A DNA stretch of 64,000 nt from an uncultured Fibrobacter sp. (GCF_947166265.1 NZ_CAMVDO010000008.1:79558-143557), one strand, 5' to 3'; numbered from the stretch's first letter, positions 28,284 to 37,545 are shown. Notes: generated from the letters alone by a model not told the origin. Numbers and translations are program-made.

Positions 28284-28715
28284 CGATGGTTTTCCTTCCA
28301 ACTAGGCATACCAAAAAGACCGGCCTTTTTGAAATGCCACATACCGCCCTCAAATTTATTCTTTTCTACGTAAAAATGCCAACTCTTTTTGTAATTTTTG
28401 ATTAAAAAAGCGGTTTTTTCTGTAAACAAACGGTGGATTAACTTTTGACAGTGAAAAAAATCACAGAAAAAACGCCCCTTTTGTAAAGAGTAGTTTTCAA
28501 ACCAGACCGTAGAGCGTCCATAAGAGATGCCGCCCCTTCGATTTCGGCCCTTCGACGCGCTTCGCTTGCACTTCGGCAGGCTCAGTGTATCACTCAGGGA
28601 CCTTTATAAGGTTAGCGAGCCTGCGAAGCGTGAGCTTGTCGAACCACGCTCAGGATGACACGTTCGTGTCACGTCCTACTATTTTACTACATTTCAAGGC
28701 AACACGGAGTGTCTT
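28284..28715. other. Divergent gap with imperfect inverted repeat
   Basis: The first 200 bases upstream of the fibro-slime gene are AT-rich and contain TTGACA at about 28446, but no -10 I would assign. The second half is repeat-like: GCAGGCTC (28576-28583) pairs with GAGCCTGC (28617-28624), TTCGAC (28551-28556) pairs with GTCGAA (28638-28643), and GACACG/CGTGTC form a small hairpin near 28657-28670. CTCAGGATGACACG carries the dispersed-repeat tail. No gene is visible here. Confidence 0.55.
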
Positions 28716-29594
28716 ATGCAGGATATGGACCGAACAATTGCCAGCGGAAACACCATCAAACTACCGATAGCCCAGCTACGACCGCACCTGATTGTGCTTT
28801 ACCCGCAAAACCAGTTCAAGCAGATACCGCTTACAAAGGGAACGGTTATCTTGGGCCGTGGGCAGGACGCGGACATCCGCATGGACGACGAACTGGTAAG
28901 CCGCAGGCATTGCGCTCTCACTTTCGACGGAATCGACGTGACGGTCAAGGACCTGGGCAGCACCAACGGCACCTTCGTGGACGGCTCCCCTGTCGCCGAA
29001 AGCAAGCTCGAAGACCACAACCGCCTGCAAATCGGCAAGATGGTCCTGAAAGTGGATTTCAAGGACGCCTCCGAAGAAGCTTTCGACCGCGAGCTCTACG
29101 AAGCGGCCACCATGGACCCGCTCACCCGTATCAGCAACCGTCGCACCTTTATGGACAGGAGCCTCGGCGAACTTGCGCTCGGGCGCCGTAACAACTACTA
29201 CGTCCATACCATCATGGTCGACGCAGACCACTTTAAGCGCGTGAACGACACCTGGGGCCACCAGTGCGGTGACATGGTTCTCAAGGAAATCGCAAGAATC
29301 CTCAAGGAAGAAAAGCGCGAATCCGACCTACTCGCCCGTTACGGAGGCGAGGAATTCGTGCTACTTTTAAGCGGAATCGGCCCAGAAGACGCCAAAAAGA
29401 GCGCCGAACGCCTGCGCAGCGCCGTGGAACGTCACCGTTTTTCGTGGAAGGACACGATCATCCCCGTGACAATTTCACTGGGGCTTGCGAGCCGCCAAGG
29501 CGAAAACATCGGGAAAATCGAGGAAATGATCGCCGAATGTGACCGTCTGCTGTACATCGCCAAGGAAAGCGGCAGAAATCAGGTGGCCTTTTAA
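28716..29594 (+). CDS. FHA-GGDEF diguanylate cyclase
   Basis: This 292-residue soluble protein makes cyclic di-GMP from two GTP. The FHA domain (about 25-115) has GR 47-48, SRRH 62-65 and STNG 82-85, the residues that bind phosphothreonine. The GGDEF domain (about 130-292) has DPLT (134-137), the active-site loop GGEEF (210-214), and an intact product-inhibition site RESD (201-204) exactly five residues before it. All catalytic residues appear present. Phosphopeptide binding by the FHA domain, perhaps after action of a Ser/Thr kinase elsewhere, may control activity. It is the first gene of a plus-strand pair with a MATE pump 32 bases downstream. No signal peptide or membrane segment is present. 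Confidence 0.93.
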   Translation: MQDMDRTIASGNTIKLPIAQLRPHLIVLYPQNQFKQIPLTKGTVILGRGQDADIRMDDELVSRRHCALTFDGIDVTVKDLGSTNGTFVDGSPVAESKLEDHNRLQIGKMVLKVDFKDASEEAFDRELYEAATMDPLTRISNRRTFMDRSLGELALGRRNNYYVHTIMVDADHFKRVNDTWGHQCGDMVLKEIARILKEEKRESDLLARYGGEEFVLLLSGIGPEDAKKSAERLRSAVERHRFSWKDTIIPVTISLGLASRQGENIGKIEEMIAECDRLLYIAKESGRNQVAF

Positions 29595-29626
29595 ATTGTA
29601 AAAAAATTTCTAAATTTGGCGTCGAA

Positions 29627-31012
29627 ATGTCTAGTTTGAATTCCGATCGCCTTAACTCCTTTGGTTCTGCAAGCATCCCGAAACTGGTGTTGCAGTTCTC
29701 GGTCCCGGCCATCATCAGCATGCTGGTGAACGCCCTCTACAACGTGGTGGACCGTTTTTTTGTAGGCCAAGGCGTCGGTAGTCTCGGCATTGCCGGCATT
29801 ACGCTGTGCTTTCCGATTTGCCTATTTATAATGGCGATGTCCATGATGGTGGGCGTGGGCGGCAATACGCTTTTCGCAATTCGCCTCGGTCAAAAGAAGT
29901 ACATCCAGGCAAGCATTATCCTGAACAACTCTTTCTCGTTGCTTATCCTAATGGCGCTTGGGACATTCACGCTCGGCGAAATTTTCATGGTGCCGCTCCT
30001 GAAATTGTTCGGTGCAAGCGAGCAGACTTTGCCGGTTGCCAGCAGCTACATGCGCATTTTGCTGTGTGGCGCCGTGTTCCAGACAATCGCCCCCGGCATG
30101 AACCACTTTATCCGTTCGATGGGACACCCCAAAACGGCCATGTTCCGTGAAATCGCGGGCGCCGTCACGAACATTATCCTCGACTACCTCTTTATCATGA
30201 AATTCCACTGGGGTATCGAAGGCGCCGCCTGGGCGACCATCGCCTCGCAGCTTGTCGCCTCGGCACTCATCACGCAGTTTTTCGTCAAGAAAACAGCGCC
30301 TATCCACATTCGCTGGCGCCACATGAAACTCCGTGCAGCCTATGTGCGCAAGATTCTTATTCTTGGGTTGCCGCCTTCCGTGATGCAGATTTGCAACAGC
30401 CTCATGAACGCCATCCTGGCCTGGAGCCTTACCACCTACGGAAACATCAGCGTACAGACTTCCGGAGTCCTTTCGGGCGGCGACATGGCGATTTCTGCAT
30501 TTGGCATTATCAATAGTATCGTCTGCATCATCCTCCTTCCGCTCCTAGGATTCGTCCACGGGACGCAACCGATTATCGGCTACAATTATGGCGCCCGCCT
30601 CAACAAACGCGTCAAGGAAACCCTCAAGTTCATCTTTATTTATGCGGGCGGGTTCATGCTCGTCACCTGGGGAATCCTCATGTGGCAAGCCGAAGCCCTC
30701 GTGGCACCCTTTGCACCGAACGACCCGGAACTTATCAAGCTTGCCGCCTGGGGAATGCGCATATTCTCTGCCGCATTCTTCATGATTCCTTTTGGCATGG
30801 GAGCGGGGAACTTTTTCCAGGGGACCGGAAAGGCGTTCAGAGCCATGTTCCTGAACGCCTGCCGTCAAGTGATTCTGCTGATTCCGTTCTTGCTGATTCT
30901 GCCACACTTCTTTGAACTGAAGGGAGTGTTCATGGCGCAGCCGATTGCAGACACTGGGGCTGCGATTATCGGCCTTGCCATGCTCGCGCATGAAATGAAG
31001 AAACTCAAGTAG
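29627..31012 (+). CDS. MATE-family multidrug/solute exporter
   Basis: This 461-residue, 12-helix protein has the MATE signature near the start (SVPAIISMLVNALYNVVDRFFVGQ, GIAGITLCFPI, GVGGNTLFAIRLGQ), which places it near the MepA/DinF branch. Members exchange Na+ or H+ for cationic compounds. No extra domain is fused, in contrast to the exporter at 11485-13248. It follows the diguanylate cyclase by 32 bases but a functional link is not shown. REP-like elements follow its stop codon. Confidence 0.92.
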   Translation: MSSLNSDRLNSFGSASIPKLVLQFSVPAIISMLVNALYNVVDRFFVGQGVGSLGIAGITLCFPICLFIMAMSMMVGVGGNTLFAIRLGQKKYIQASIILNNSFSLLILMALGTFTLGEIFMVPLLKLFGASEQTLPVASSYMRILLCGAVFQTIAPGMNHFIRSMGHPKTAMFREIAGAVTNIILDYLFIMKFHWGIEGAAWATIASQLVASALITQFFVKKTAPIHIRWRHMKLRAAYVRKILILGLPPSVMQICNSLMNAILAWSLTTYGNISVQTSGVLSGGDMAISAFGIINSIVCIILLPLLGFVHGTQPIIGYNYGARLNKRVKETLKFIFIYAGGFMLVTWGILMWQAEALVAPFAPNDPELIKLAAWGMRIFSAAFFMIPFGMGAGNFFQGTGKAFRAMFLNACRQVILLIPFLLILPHFFELKGVFMAQPIADTGAAIIGLAMLAHEMKKLK

Positions 31013-31080
31013 AGATCCCCGCCTGCGCGGGGATGACAATGGGAATTGAAGAGATCCCGAACCAAGTCCGGGATGACAAA
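31013..31080. repeat. Two REP-like elements in tandem
   Basis: The first (31014-31039) reads GATCCCCGCCTGCGCGGGGA then TGACAA. The second (31053-31079) has a different stem, ATCCCGAAC with GTCCGGGAT, but the same TGACAAA tail. They lie between the convergent MATE and cadherin genes. The pair shows that stem sequence varies while the flanking motif is kept. Confidence 0.8.
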
Positions 31081-31099
31081 TTGGGCGTCTGGAATGACG

Positions 31100-33742
31100 T
31101 TAGCGGATGTTCACGCGGCGCATTGCTACCCCGACACGGACCACATAGGAACCCGCGCTTAACGCAGGAACTTCCGTTTCTCCAGAATAGGCAACACCGC
31201 GGTAAAGAACGCGACCCTGTAAATCCATCACGGCGTAGTTTTTTTGCACCTTCGCGACCGACTCGGCCAGAACAATCGTAAATTGGAAAGGCCCAGTCAT
31301 CTTCAGACGGAATCCAGGGAATTCATCAAGGGGCTGTGAACTCGACGAAGATTGCGCCGAGCTGGAGCTCACTTTTACGCTAGAGCTCGAAGAGGAAAGC
31401 TCCGAACTACTCGATTTTGCACGAGAGCTTGAAGATTTAGGAGAAACTTTCTGGCTACTGCTCGACTTCGCGGAGCTACTCGAATCTTCAATAATCTCGG
31501 CTCCCTTTGAGCTGCTGGACTTTGCAGAACTGCTAGACAACACACTCGACGAAGACCGTGCCGAGCTTGAAGAGGATGCCTCCGAGCTGCTCGATTTTGC
31601 ACGGGAACTCGACGACTTGGCAGAACTGGAACTCAATTCTTCGTTTACATCTAAAACGTTCACCGTTACTGACGAAAGAACATCGATTCCGCCATCATTG
31701 ACATTCACCGTAAATATAAACGAAGGATTCGTTTCATAATCCAGCTTCATTGGGTCCTTCACAACAATAACATCACCATCGATTTTAAACGGCACGTCTT
31801 CAACAATAGAAAAAGTAAGTTTACGGAACTGAGCATTTTTTACATCGGGGTCAGATGCCTGAACGGTTCCCACGACAGTTCCCACTGGAGAATTTTCAGC
31901 GACCTCAAAGGTTGCATCAAAAATTACCGGAGGTTCATTTACATCAAGAATCTTTATGGTGCGAACAATGGAATCCGACAATCCATCTTCGTCAGTGACG
32001 GTTATTTTCACCGAGTAACTGGAATTCAGTTTTTCATAGTCTAGGTTAAAGCCATCTTTAACTGTAATTACAATTCCCACATTTTCACCCAAACTCAAAG
32101 ATGCTGCAAAAAGTTTATCAGCCCCTTTTCCATTCGCATCCGCCAAAGTAACCAGAAGTGCATTTACATTCTTGTCGCTACTCACGGCAAATTTATGGGC
32201 AATAGTTCCTGTAGGAGAGTTTTCCGCAACACTAATCGTTCCCTCACAATTTTCGTCACTTGCAAGACAAGATATCACAGGTCCCGCCGGAAGAGGGGCA
32301 TCATCAACTACCAAAGTAAAAGAGCCTTCTCTATTTCCATTCGAAAGTACAGCACCCTCTAAATCATATACCCGTAGCGTCAATGTTTCCGAGCCTTCAT
32401 TCAAAGCATCGATCATCGCATTTAGATAAATTTTGCTTGTCGGCTTCAAAGCTCCAGCCTTAATTTTCACCGATTCATACGCTGCATCACAAATCGGGAA
32501 ACTCGGATAAGAAGAGCCTCTATTAAAATCCTGAATGGACGCAACCCCAGCAGGCGTAGACGCGGAATCCTTGACATCATAGCAATACTTAAACGTGACA
32601 TCCGTCATAGCCTCCTTATTAAGCTTTAGCGGAATTTCAACATTCGAATTATTTTCTGCAATATCGACACTAGACATGTAAAGAATAGGATCCAACGAAA
32701 TCGTTGGTGGATCAAACGGAGCATAGCGGACACTTTCTCCATTAAATTCACTACCAACCATCACCTCACTTGCAATAAGCTGACCCGCCAAGACAAGATT
32801 TGAGCCTAGCGTCATTGTTCCATGTGTCATGAAAGTTCCCTGAAAATAGGATTTTACATTCATACTCGGCCACGTCATATCTTGCTTAGAATAGAACAAA
32901 AGATTGCCGGCATAATCTTCATTTGAAACGGGAGTTTCTGTCGTAATATTTGTCCATTTGGACTTCGAATAAACGGCCTTTTCGTCTACATAAACCACCT
33001 GAACAACAGCATCACTACTTACATCAATACTTTTGGCAAAAATTCGGACAAGCGTCCAGGGCGACTGCATCCGAACATTTAATTTCGCTCCACCACCCAG
33101 CACGATGTTTTCTACGGAGAAGTCAACGACGGCCTCTTCTGGAGGAACATCTATTGTGTACGTGGTAGCACTTACATCGATATTTTCTAGAACGATGGTA
33201 TTCGAAGTTAAGGCAGTGGGATAATCGGGAACTTTTAGATTCGTCAGAACCGCAGGCACCTTGTCGTAACTGCAAGCACCCTTTGTTGCCGCAGTTCCTG
33301 TATACAGACTACCGCCAGAGGCCGAAATATCGCTGGAAGCATATTCGTTCACACTTCCCCCGACACAGTAGGTCCCGTAAAACTCATTCCCATTCGGCCC
33401 CGCTAAAAAGTTGCCGGTCGTGCGCACAGGTCCTGTAAAATAATCCACGCCGTTACTTAAAACAACATTTCCGCCAACATAGATCGGTCCCGCTAATTTA
33501 TTTCCGTCGTTCAGAAATGCCAAATCCCCGGAAGCCGTACCAACCGCCCCTAAGGAATCCGAAATGACCGAGCGTCTAAGCGTTATCCCTTCCGTTCCCC
33601 AAATCTTGAAGGATATCAGCTTATCCCAATAGATTTGCTGACTGTCGGCAGGAACACCCTCAAATTCGAACGGAGCCACGGATGCCGCCGAAGCAAGCCC
33701 CGCCATTGCAAGAATCAGTCCATAAAAGTATTTCACAAACAT
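31100..33742 (-). CDS. Secreted Calx-beta / cadherin-repeat surface protein with serine linker and sorting-type C terminus
   Basis: With the ATG at 33742 (GGGGA 7 bases upstream; the TTG at 33772 is rejected) the protein has 880 residues. Order: signal peptide (MFVKYFYGLILAMAGLASAA); a beta-rich region to about 345 (GPIYVGGNVVLSNG repeats); a Calx-beta-like domain (about 355-495); two cadherin-like domains (about 505-720) with ISVAENSPTG, VTDEDGLSD and FEVAENSPVGTVVG; a serine-run linker (KSSSSRAKSSSSE, about 720-805); and a C-terminal domain of about 70 residues ending YAVMDLQGRVL, GSYVVRVGVAMRRVNIR. That end resembles type IX secretion sorting domains. It is probably displayed on the cell surface, with calcium-dependent folding. 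It follows the barrel gene by 17 bases, so they form one transcription unit. Confidence 0.85.
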   Translation of the reverse strand: MFVKYFYGLILAMAGLASAASVAPFEFEGVPADSQQIYWDKLISFKIWGTEGITLRRSVISDSLGAVGTASGDLAFLNDGNKLAGPIYVGGNVVLSNGVDYFTGPVRTTGNFLAGPNGNEFYGTYCVGGSVNEYASSDISASGGSLYTGTAATKGACSYDKVPAVLTNLKVPDYPTALTSNTIVLENIDVSATTYTIDVPPEEAVVDFSVENIVLGGGAKLNVRMQSPWTLVRIFAKSIDVSSDAVVQVVYVDEKAVYSKSKWTNITTETPVSNEDYAGNLLFYSKQDMTWPSMNVKSYFQGTFMTHGTMTLGSNLVLAGQLIASEVMVGSEFNGESVRYAPFDPPTISLDPILYMSSVDIAENNSNVEIPLKLNKEAMTDVTFKYCYDVKDSASTPAGVASIQDFNRGSSYPSFPICDAAYESVKIKAGALKPTSKIYLNAMIDALNEGSETLTLRVYDLEGAVLSNGNREGSFTLVVDDAPLPAGPVISCLASDENCEGTISVAENSPTGTIAHKFAVSSDKNVNALLVTLADANGKGADKLFAASLSLGENVGIVITVKDGFNLDYEKLNSSYSVKITVTDEDGLSDSIVRTIKILDVNEPPVIFDATFEVAENSPVGTVVGTVQASDPDVKNAQFRKLTFSIVEDVPFKIDGDVIVVKDPMKLDYETNPSFIFTVNVNDGGIDVLSSVTVNVLDVNEELSSSSAKSSSSRAKSSSSEASSSSSARSSSSVLSSSSAKSSSSKGAEIIEDSSSSAKSSSSQKVSPKSSSSRAKSSSSELSSSSSSVKVSSSSAQSSSSSQPLDEFPGFRLKMTGPFQFTIVLAESVAKVQKNYAVMDLQGRVLYRGVAYSGETEVPALSAGSYVVRVGVAMRRVNIR

Positions 33743-33759
33743 CGCAGAGTCCCCTTTCC

Positions 33760-34992
33760 CTAAATAAACCAATACGCTATGTTAAAGCGACCTTGCCATG
33801 TCTTTGGAGAATCAGGCGTATCGCACAAGGGGGTAAGCCCCAATACAAAACGCAAATTGAAATCCAGGAATGACGATCCAATCCGACGCATTACACCTAT
33901 GCCAGCAACGACATCAAATTCAAATGCCTTCAAGCCGCCGTCCGCCTCGTAGTCTTCGGTTCCAAATTCGTCCGTAATCGTCGACTTGTGTTTCGAATAC
34001 AAATTAAAAGATACCATCGGGCCCGCTTCTACATAAACCAGGGACGGCATCATTAGACGAAGTGCCACGGGAATATCGACATTGAACTGCTGCACGGAAT
34101 ATTCAATTTCCATATCCGTACTTTTGGACATCTTATTTTCATCGCTCAGTTTCACGGTCACGTCAGACTTTCCGGAACCCGATACAAAGGACGCTCCCAC
34201 ATCGGCACGAACCCCGAAATACGGATTGAAAAGGAACAGACCACCGACACCGAGGTCAAAACCAACGCCCCAATAGCTACCGCTAAGATCATCGCCTCCG
34301 GTCGCCTTCACAGAGTAATTTTTATTGAATTGTATATTCGCAAGTCCAAACTGGGAATCGTAAAAATCACTGTAAAACGCCCCGATAATGGCCCCACCCC
34401 AAATCCATTTAGCTTTTTCTTCGGGTTCTACGGGAACCTCAGCTTTCGACTCAGCTTCGGGTTCCACCTGAGGCGCAGCCGGAAACATCGCTTCCTTGGA
34501 AAGTTCATTTTCCAGTTGCTTTTCGGACACCATCAAAAACAGTGCTTGCGCCTTGCCCCTGATTTCGACTTCCAGCTGTTCCACATCGGGACTCTTGGCG
34601 GCAAAACTACCGATGAGTTTATTTCCTGCCGTTTCGTAAAGTTCTACCGTAATCGTAAGGTTCGAACCGAAACGTCCGATACGCCCCTGCGCCACGTAGT
34701 CCGCCGAAATATTCTTGCCCGTTTCGACAAGGCAGCTCCCTTCGCAATCCTCTATCGCCTTGCCGGGCGGAAGCATCATCTGGATGTTTTCGCGAGTCAT
34801 GATGACAAAGCCCTTGGAGGCAGGCAGCGCCTTTACCGCCTCGGAACGAAGAACATCCGTAAGGTACTGTTTTTCCTCTAACGAAAGGGCATCTTTGGCA
34901 GATATGGTTTCGAGGACCGCAACATGGGTCGCAAACAATAAAGCCGGGAAACAAAAAACGAGGATTAAGACTATCAGCGAGAGCTTTTTCAT
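33760..34992 (-). CDS. Outer-membrane barrel protein with CsgG/FlgT-like N-terminal domain
   Basis: This 410-residue protein has a signal peptide (MKKLSLIVLILVFCFPALLFA). The N-terminal domain (about 22-150: HVAVLETISA, FVIMTRENIQMMLPPGK, ADYVAQGRIGRFGSNLTITVELYE) is of the type seen in proteins that sense or assemble at the outer membrane. A short Glu/Pro linker follows. A C-terminal barrel of about 210 residues (GFDLGVGGLFLFNPYFGVRADVGASF, FDVVAGIGVMRRIG) ends WQGRFNIAYWFI, with the typical terminal aromatic residue. It stands upstream of the cadherin protein gene in the same unit and is bounded by a terminator on its upstream side, so it starts the operon. Export or anchoring of the neighbour is a guess. 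Confidence 0.82.
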   Translation of the reverse strand: MKKLSLIVLILVFCFPALLFATHVAVLETISAKDALSLEEKQYLTDVLRSEAVKALPASKGFVIMTRENIQMMLPPGKAIEDCEGSCLVETGKNISADYVAQGRIGRFGSNLTITVELYETAGNKLIGSFAAKSPDVEQLEVEIRGKAQALFLMVSEKQLENELSKEAMFPAAPQVEPEAESKAEVPVEPEEKAKWIWGGAIIGAFYSDFYDSQFGLANIQFNKNYSVKATGGDDLSGSYWGVGFDLGVGGLFLFNPYFGVRADVGASFVSGSGKSDVTVKLSDENKMSKSTDMEIEYSVQQFNVDIPVALRLMMPSLVYVEAGPMVSFNLYSKHKSTITDEFGTEDYEADGGLKAFEFDVVAGIGVMRRIGSSFLDFNLRFVLGLTPLCDTPDSPKTWQGRFNIAYWFI

Positions 34993-35011
34993 CTAAGGGG
35001 ACCTTTCGTAC

Positions 35012-35038
35012 AAAAAAATTCCCTGCGCGAAGCAGGGA
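35012..35038 (-). terminator. Intrinsic terminator of the lipoprotein gene
   Basis: On the minus strand TCCCTGC pairs with GCAGGGA around TTCGC, followed by ATTTTTTT. It separates the lipoprotein gene from the barrel/cadherin unit. Confidence 0.9.
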
Positions 35039-35048
35039 GAAATCAACG

Positions 35049-35534
35049 CTAGTAAAGTTTCTTCATGTCGGTGAGTTCGCCTGCCTTTTCGTGGAAGAGG
35101 ACCAGCGAGCCGCCCTGCACCTTCTTGAAAATCTTGGTGAGTTTTTCGATGGCATCACGCTCTTCAAAGCCGATTTCGTTGTAGGCGGTTTCGCCAATCA
35201 CGATACCCACGTTTATCAGGTCGGGGGACTTGCGGCGCAGGTAATTGAGCAAATCTTCGTCATTGTTGAGGATGTCGGTCGCCGTCGGCTTTTCAAGTTC
35301 CGCCGGGTCACGGGTGCTTACCAGGAGCGGATACAGATCGTCGGCAATAATCTGCTTGGAATTCAGGTAGAACGTGTTTCCGACAAACAGGCTGATAGAG
35401 TCATTGAGCACCTGACGCACTTCGACGAGGACATCGCTCTGGGAAGACGCTTCCTGGATTTCGAGTTTAGACGGACCGCAGGCCATAAGGGCGAGCGAGA
35501 CGACGGACAGAATAGCAAGGGCCAGCTTTTTCAT
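35049..35534 (-). CDS. Small lipoprotein of unknown function
   Basis: This 161-residue protein has lipobox LALMAC followed by GPS. Residues about 25-161 contain an aspartate-rich helix-strand domain (VLVEVRQVLNDSISLFVG, INVGIVIGETAYNEIGFEERDAI, GGSLVLFHEKAGEL). No family is recognised. AGGTG lies just upstream of the ATG. It is flanked upstream by the NAT-like gene (51-base gap) and downstream by a terminator. Confidence 0.8.
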   Translation of the reverse strand: MKKLALAILSVVSLALMACGPSKLEIQEASSQSDVLVEVRQVLNDSISLFVGNTFYLNSKQIIADDLYPLLVSTRDPAELEKPTATDILNNDEDLLNYLRRKSPDLINVGIVIGETAYNEIGFEERDAIEKLTKIFKKVQGGSLVLFHEKAGELTDMKKLY

Positions 35535-35585
35535 ATTTTCACCTCTTTTATAGGTTGTAGAAAACCTTTTTCCTTAATATAATAT

Positions 35586-36383
35586 TTATTTGTTCAAAAT
35601 GCGAAGGGCGCGTTCAATTAATTCGGGTTTTAGGTCGAAAATCCGGCTTAGGGTCTCGACCCTGACGGAATCCTCTATTTTTTCCATACGGGAGCCGTTC
35701 GCATCGCGGGTCACCAAATTTCCCTTTTGATAGTAGTACTGCACGCCCCGTTCACGATCGAGGCGGTTGAGCACCGGGTACGTCATCATTTCGCGGTAGA
35801 AGCTTTCGTTCCAATGCTGCTTGAATTCTTCGACGGATACGCCTTCGACAGGGTATTCAAAGCGGAGTTTCATCGGGGATCCCGCACCGCCCGTCCATAA
35901 GGCCATACTTTCTGCGTTCGGGCGGTCCAGTCTTACCGTATTCGGGACCAGCGGAAAGAAGGCTGTGCCCGCCCCCTGCGGGGGCGGGAGCGGGATCGGC
36001 AGCGGATCAAAAATCAGATAGCCGGGATCGAAGAGGTATTCTGTAGACTGTGGGGCTAATGCTAGCGATGACAGCGACAACGCATCCGGATCGGGGAGTA
36101 TAAGGGCGCAGTGGATATTCCTTTCTTTACGCTTATGGCCCATCACCAGGCGCGGGGAAAGCCCCATATCCTTGAACACCTGATAAAGATGCCAAGTCAT
36201 GCTAAAGCACGTGCCACCGCCCATCCAGGCATCGACATCGTTCTGAAAACTGTCGTCAAGCTTTTGCGCAGCCGAGGAACTCCCCGTCGATTCGAGACGG
36301 ATAATCTTCGTCAGGTTCTCGTAGGTGACTTTAGACAACCTATCGCAGATGTCCTGGATTTTTTTCCATATATCAGGAGTCAT
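35586..36383 (-). CDS. Arylamine N-acetyltransferase-like / papain-fold protein
   Basis: This 265-residue cytoplasmic protein contains the three parts of a Cys-His-Asp triad in the order of arylamine N-acetyltransferases and transglutaminase-like enzymes: C59 in GGTCFSMTWHLYQVFKDMG, H91 in NIHCALIL, and D119 in YLFDPGYLIFDPLP. In NATs these residues carry acetyl from acetyl-CoA through the cysteine. The overall similarity outside the triad is weak and the N-terminal helices are short, so the real substrate may differ; related proteins cluster with polyketide or peptide synthesis in other bacteria. A conserved C-terminal helical end (FDLKPELIERALRILNK) is present. No partner gene is visible. 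Confidence 0.6.
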   Translation of the reverse strand: MTPDIWKKIQDICDRLSKVTYENLTKIIRLESTGSSSAAQKLDDSFQNDVDAWMGGGTCFSMTWHLYQVFKDMGLSPRLVMGHKRKERNIHCALILPDPDALSLSSLALAPQSTEYLFDPGYLIFDPLPIPLPPPQGAGTAFFPLVPNTVRLDRPNAESMALWTGGAGSPMKLRFEYPVEGVSVEEFKQHWNESFYREMMTYPVLNRLDRERGVQYYYQKGNLVTRDANGSRMEKIEDSVRVETLSRIFDLKPELIERALRILNK

Positions 36384-36406
36384 GACTACAATTTAGAAAT
36401 AAGATG

Positions 36407-36433
36407 GAGATCCCCGCCTTCGCGGGGATGACA
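36407..36433. repeat. REP-like palindromic element
   Basis: GAGATCCCCGCCTTCGCGGG then GATGACAAT, identical in core to those at 13401 and 16189. It lies between azlD (downstream end) and the NAT-like gene start. Confidence 0.85.
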
Positions 36434-36436
36434 ATC

Positions 36437-36754
36437 CTACAACAACATCATCAGGCCGTCGATACCTAGGACCGTCAGGCAGGCAACCACGGCAACCCCC
36501 ACCAATCCAAGACCGAATACCGACGCAACGACAGCTGTCAACAGGGCACACGCTCCCGAAAACTTACTGTCGGTCGCATAGAAAATCGCAGGGACCGTCA
36601 TCGCGGCAAGGACGGTGTAAGGGACGTATGCCAAAAAAGAGCGCCAAAAACGGCTCTTGATCTTACCCTTGAGCAAGACGAACGGGACGGCACGCAGCAG
36701 ATACGTCATACCCGCCATTACCAGGAGAAACAAGAAATAATCTCTCAGGTGCAT
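36437..36754 (-). CDS. azlD: Branched-chain amino acid exporter small subunit AzlD
   Basis: This 105-residue membrane protein with about four helices has the AzlD pattern (MTYLLRAVPFVLLKGK, SFLAYVPYTVLAAMTVPAIFY). It pairs with AzlC to export branched-chain amino acids or their analogues; in Bacillus subtilis the pair gives resistance to 4-azaleucine. Its start overlaps azlC by 10 bases, which supports coupled translation. No local regulator is present. Confidence 0.92.
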   Translation of the reverse strand: MHLRDYFLFLLVMAGMTYLLRAVPFVLLKGKIKSRFWRSFLAYVPYTVLAAMTVPAIFYATDSKFSGACALLTAVVASVFGLGLVGVAVVACLTVLGIDGLMMLL

Positions 36755-37458
36755 GCATCCTCCTGAGTCTGATCATCCTTAACCGGAAAGAGCGCTGCGG
36801 CCACAAGCGATGCCACCAACGCACAAATGATGATCGCAAAGCCGACCGTTACACCACTCAACGCAGGAACATACTTGAACGCAAGGCTACATGCAATGGC
36901 AATCAGAACCGCCACCAACGTGGGCACATGCACTTTCATCTGCGGAACAACAATCGCCACAAACATGCCATAAAGGGCGACTCCCAGCGCATTCGTAATA
37001 ACCGTAGGCAAAATCTCGCCGCAGATGGCCCCAAGCATAGTCCCCGAAGACCAGCCGATATAAGGAAGAACCATAAGCCCTGCAAAATAACGTGCCGTTA
37101 CAGGTTCGCTCTGGCTTACGGCTAGCGCATAAATTTCATCGGTGATTCCCGTTGCCAAAAGCATGCGCTTAAACGTTCCAAACGAAGGGGCAACCTTTTG
37201 CGACAAAGAAATTGCCATCAGGCTATAACGCAGGTTGATAAAGAACGTGGCGAGCGCCATTTCGATAAAGGTGCCCGCAGCCTCGGACATAATCTGAAGA
37301 CCCGCAAACTGCCCTGCCGAAGTCAAGTTCGTCATCGAAATGAACGTCACCAACGGCCACGAAAGCAGCTTGGAACCCGCAACTCCGAACGAAAACGAAA
37401 CTGCAAAGTAGCCAAGACCGATCGGAAGGCCGTCTTTTACACCATTTGAAAACTTCAT
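36745..37458 (-). CDS. azlC: Branched-chain amino acid exporter large subunit AzlC
   Basis: This 237-residue protein has seven to eight membrane helices and AzlC features (GVKDGLPIGLGYFAVSFSFGV, SMTNLTSAGQFAGLQIM, FFINLRYSLMAISLSQK, ATGITDEIYALA). It forms the exporter with AzlD, encoded just downstream with a 10-base overlap. The 160-base gap upstream holds the end of the large secreted protein gene and a hairpin. Length is normal for the family (about 230-250). Confidence 0.93.
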   Translation of the reverse strand: MKFSNGVKDGLPIGLGYFAVSFSFGVAGSKLLSWPLVTFISMTNLTSAGQFAGLQIMSEAAGTFIEMALATFFINLRYSLMAISLSQKVAPSFGTFKRMLLATGITDEIYALAVSQSEPVTARYFAGLMVLPYIGWSSGTMLGAICGEILPTVITNALGVALYGMFVAIVVPQMKVHVPTLVAVLIAIACSLAFKYVPALSGVTVGFAIIICALVASLVAAALFPVKDDQTQEDACT

Positions 37459-37545
37459 GCGCCCAAATATAGAAATTTCTCAGACAAATTTTATGCAAAT
37501 ATGCAAATTTATGCAAAACTGAATTCGATATTACACGCATTACTT

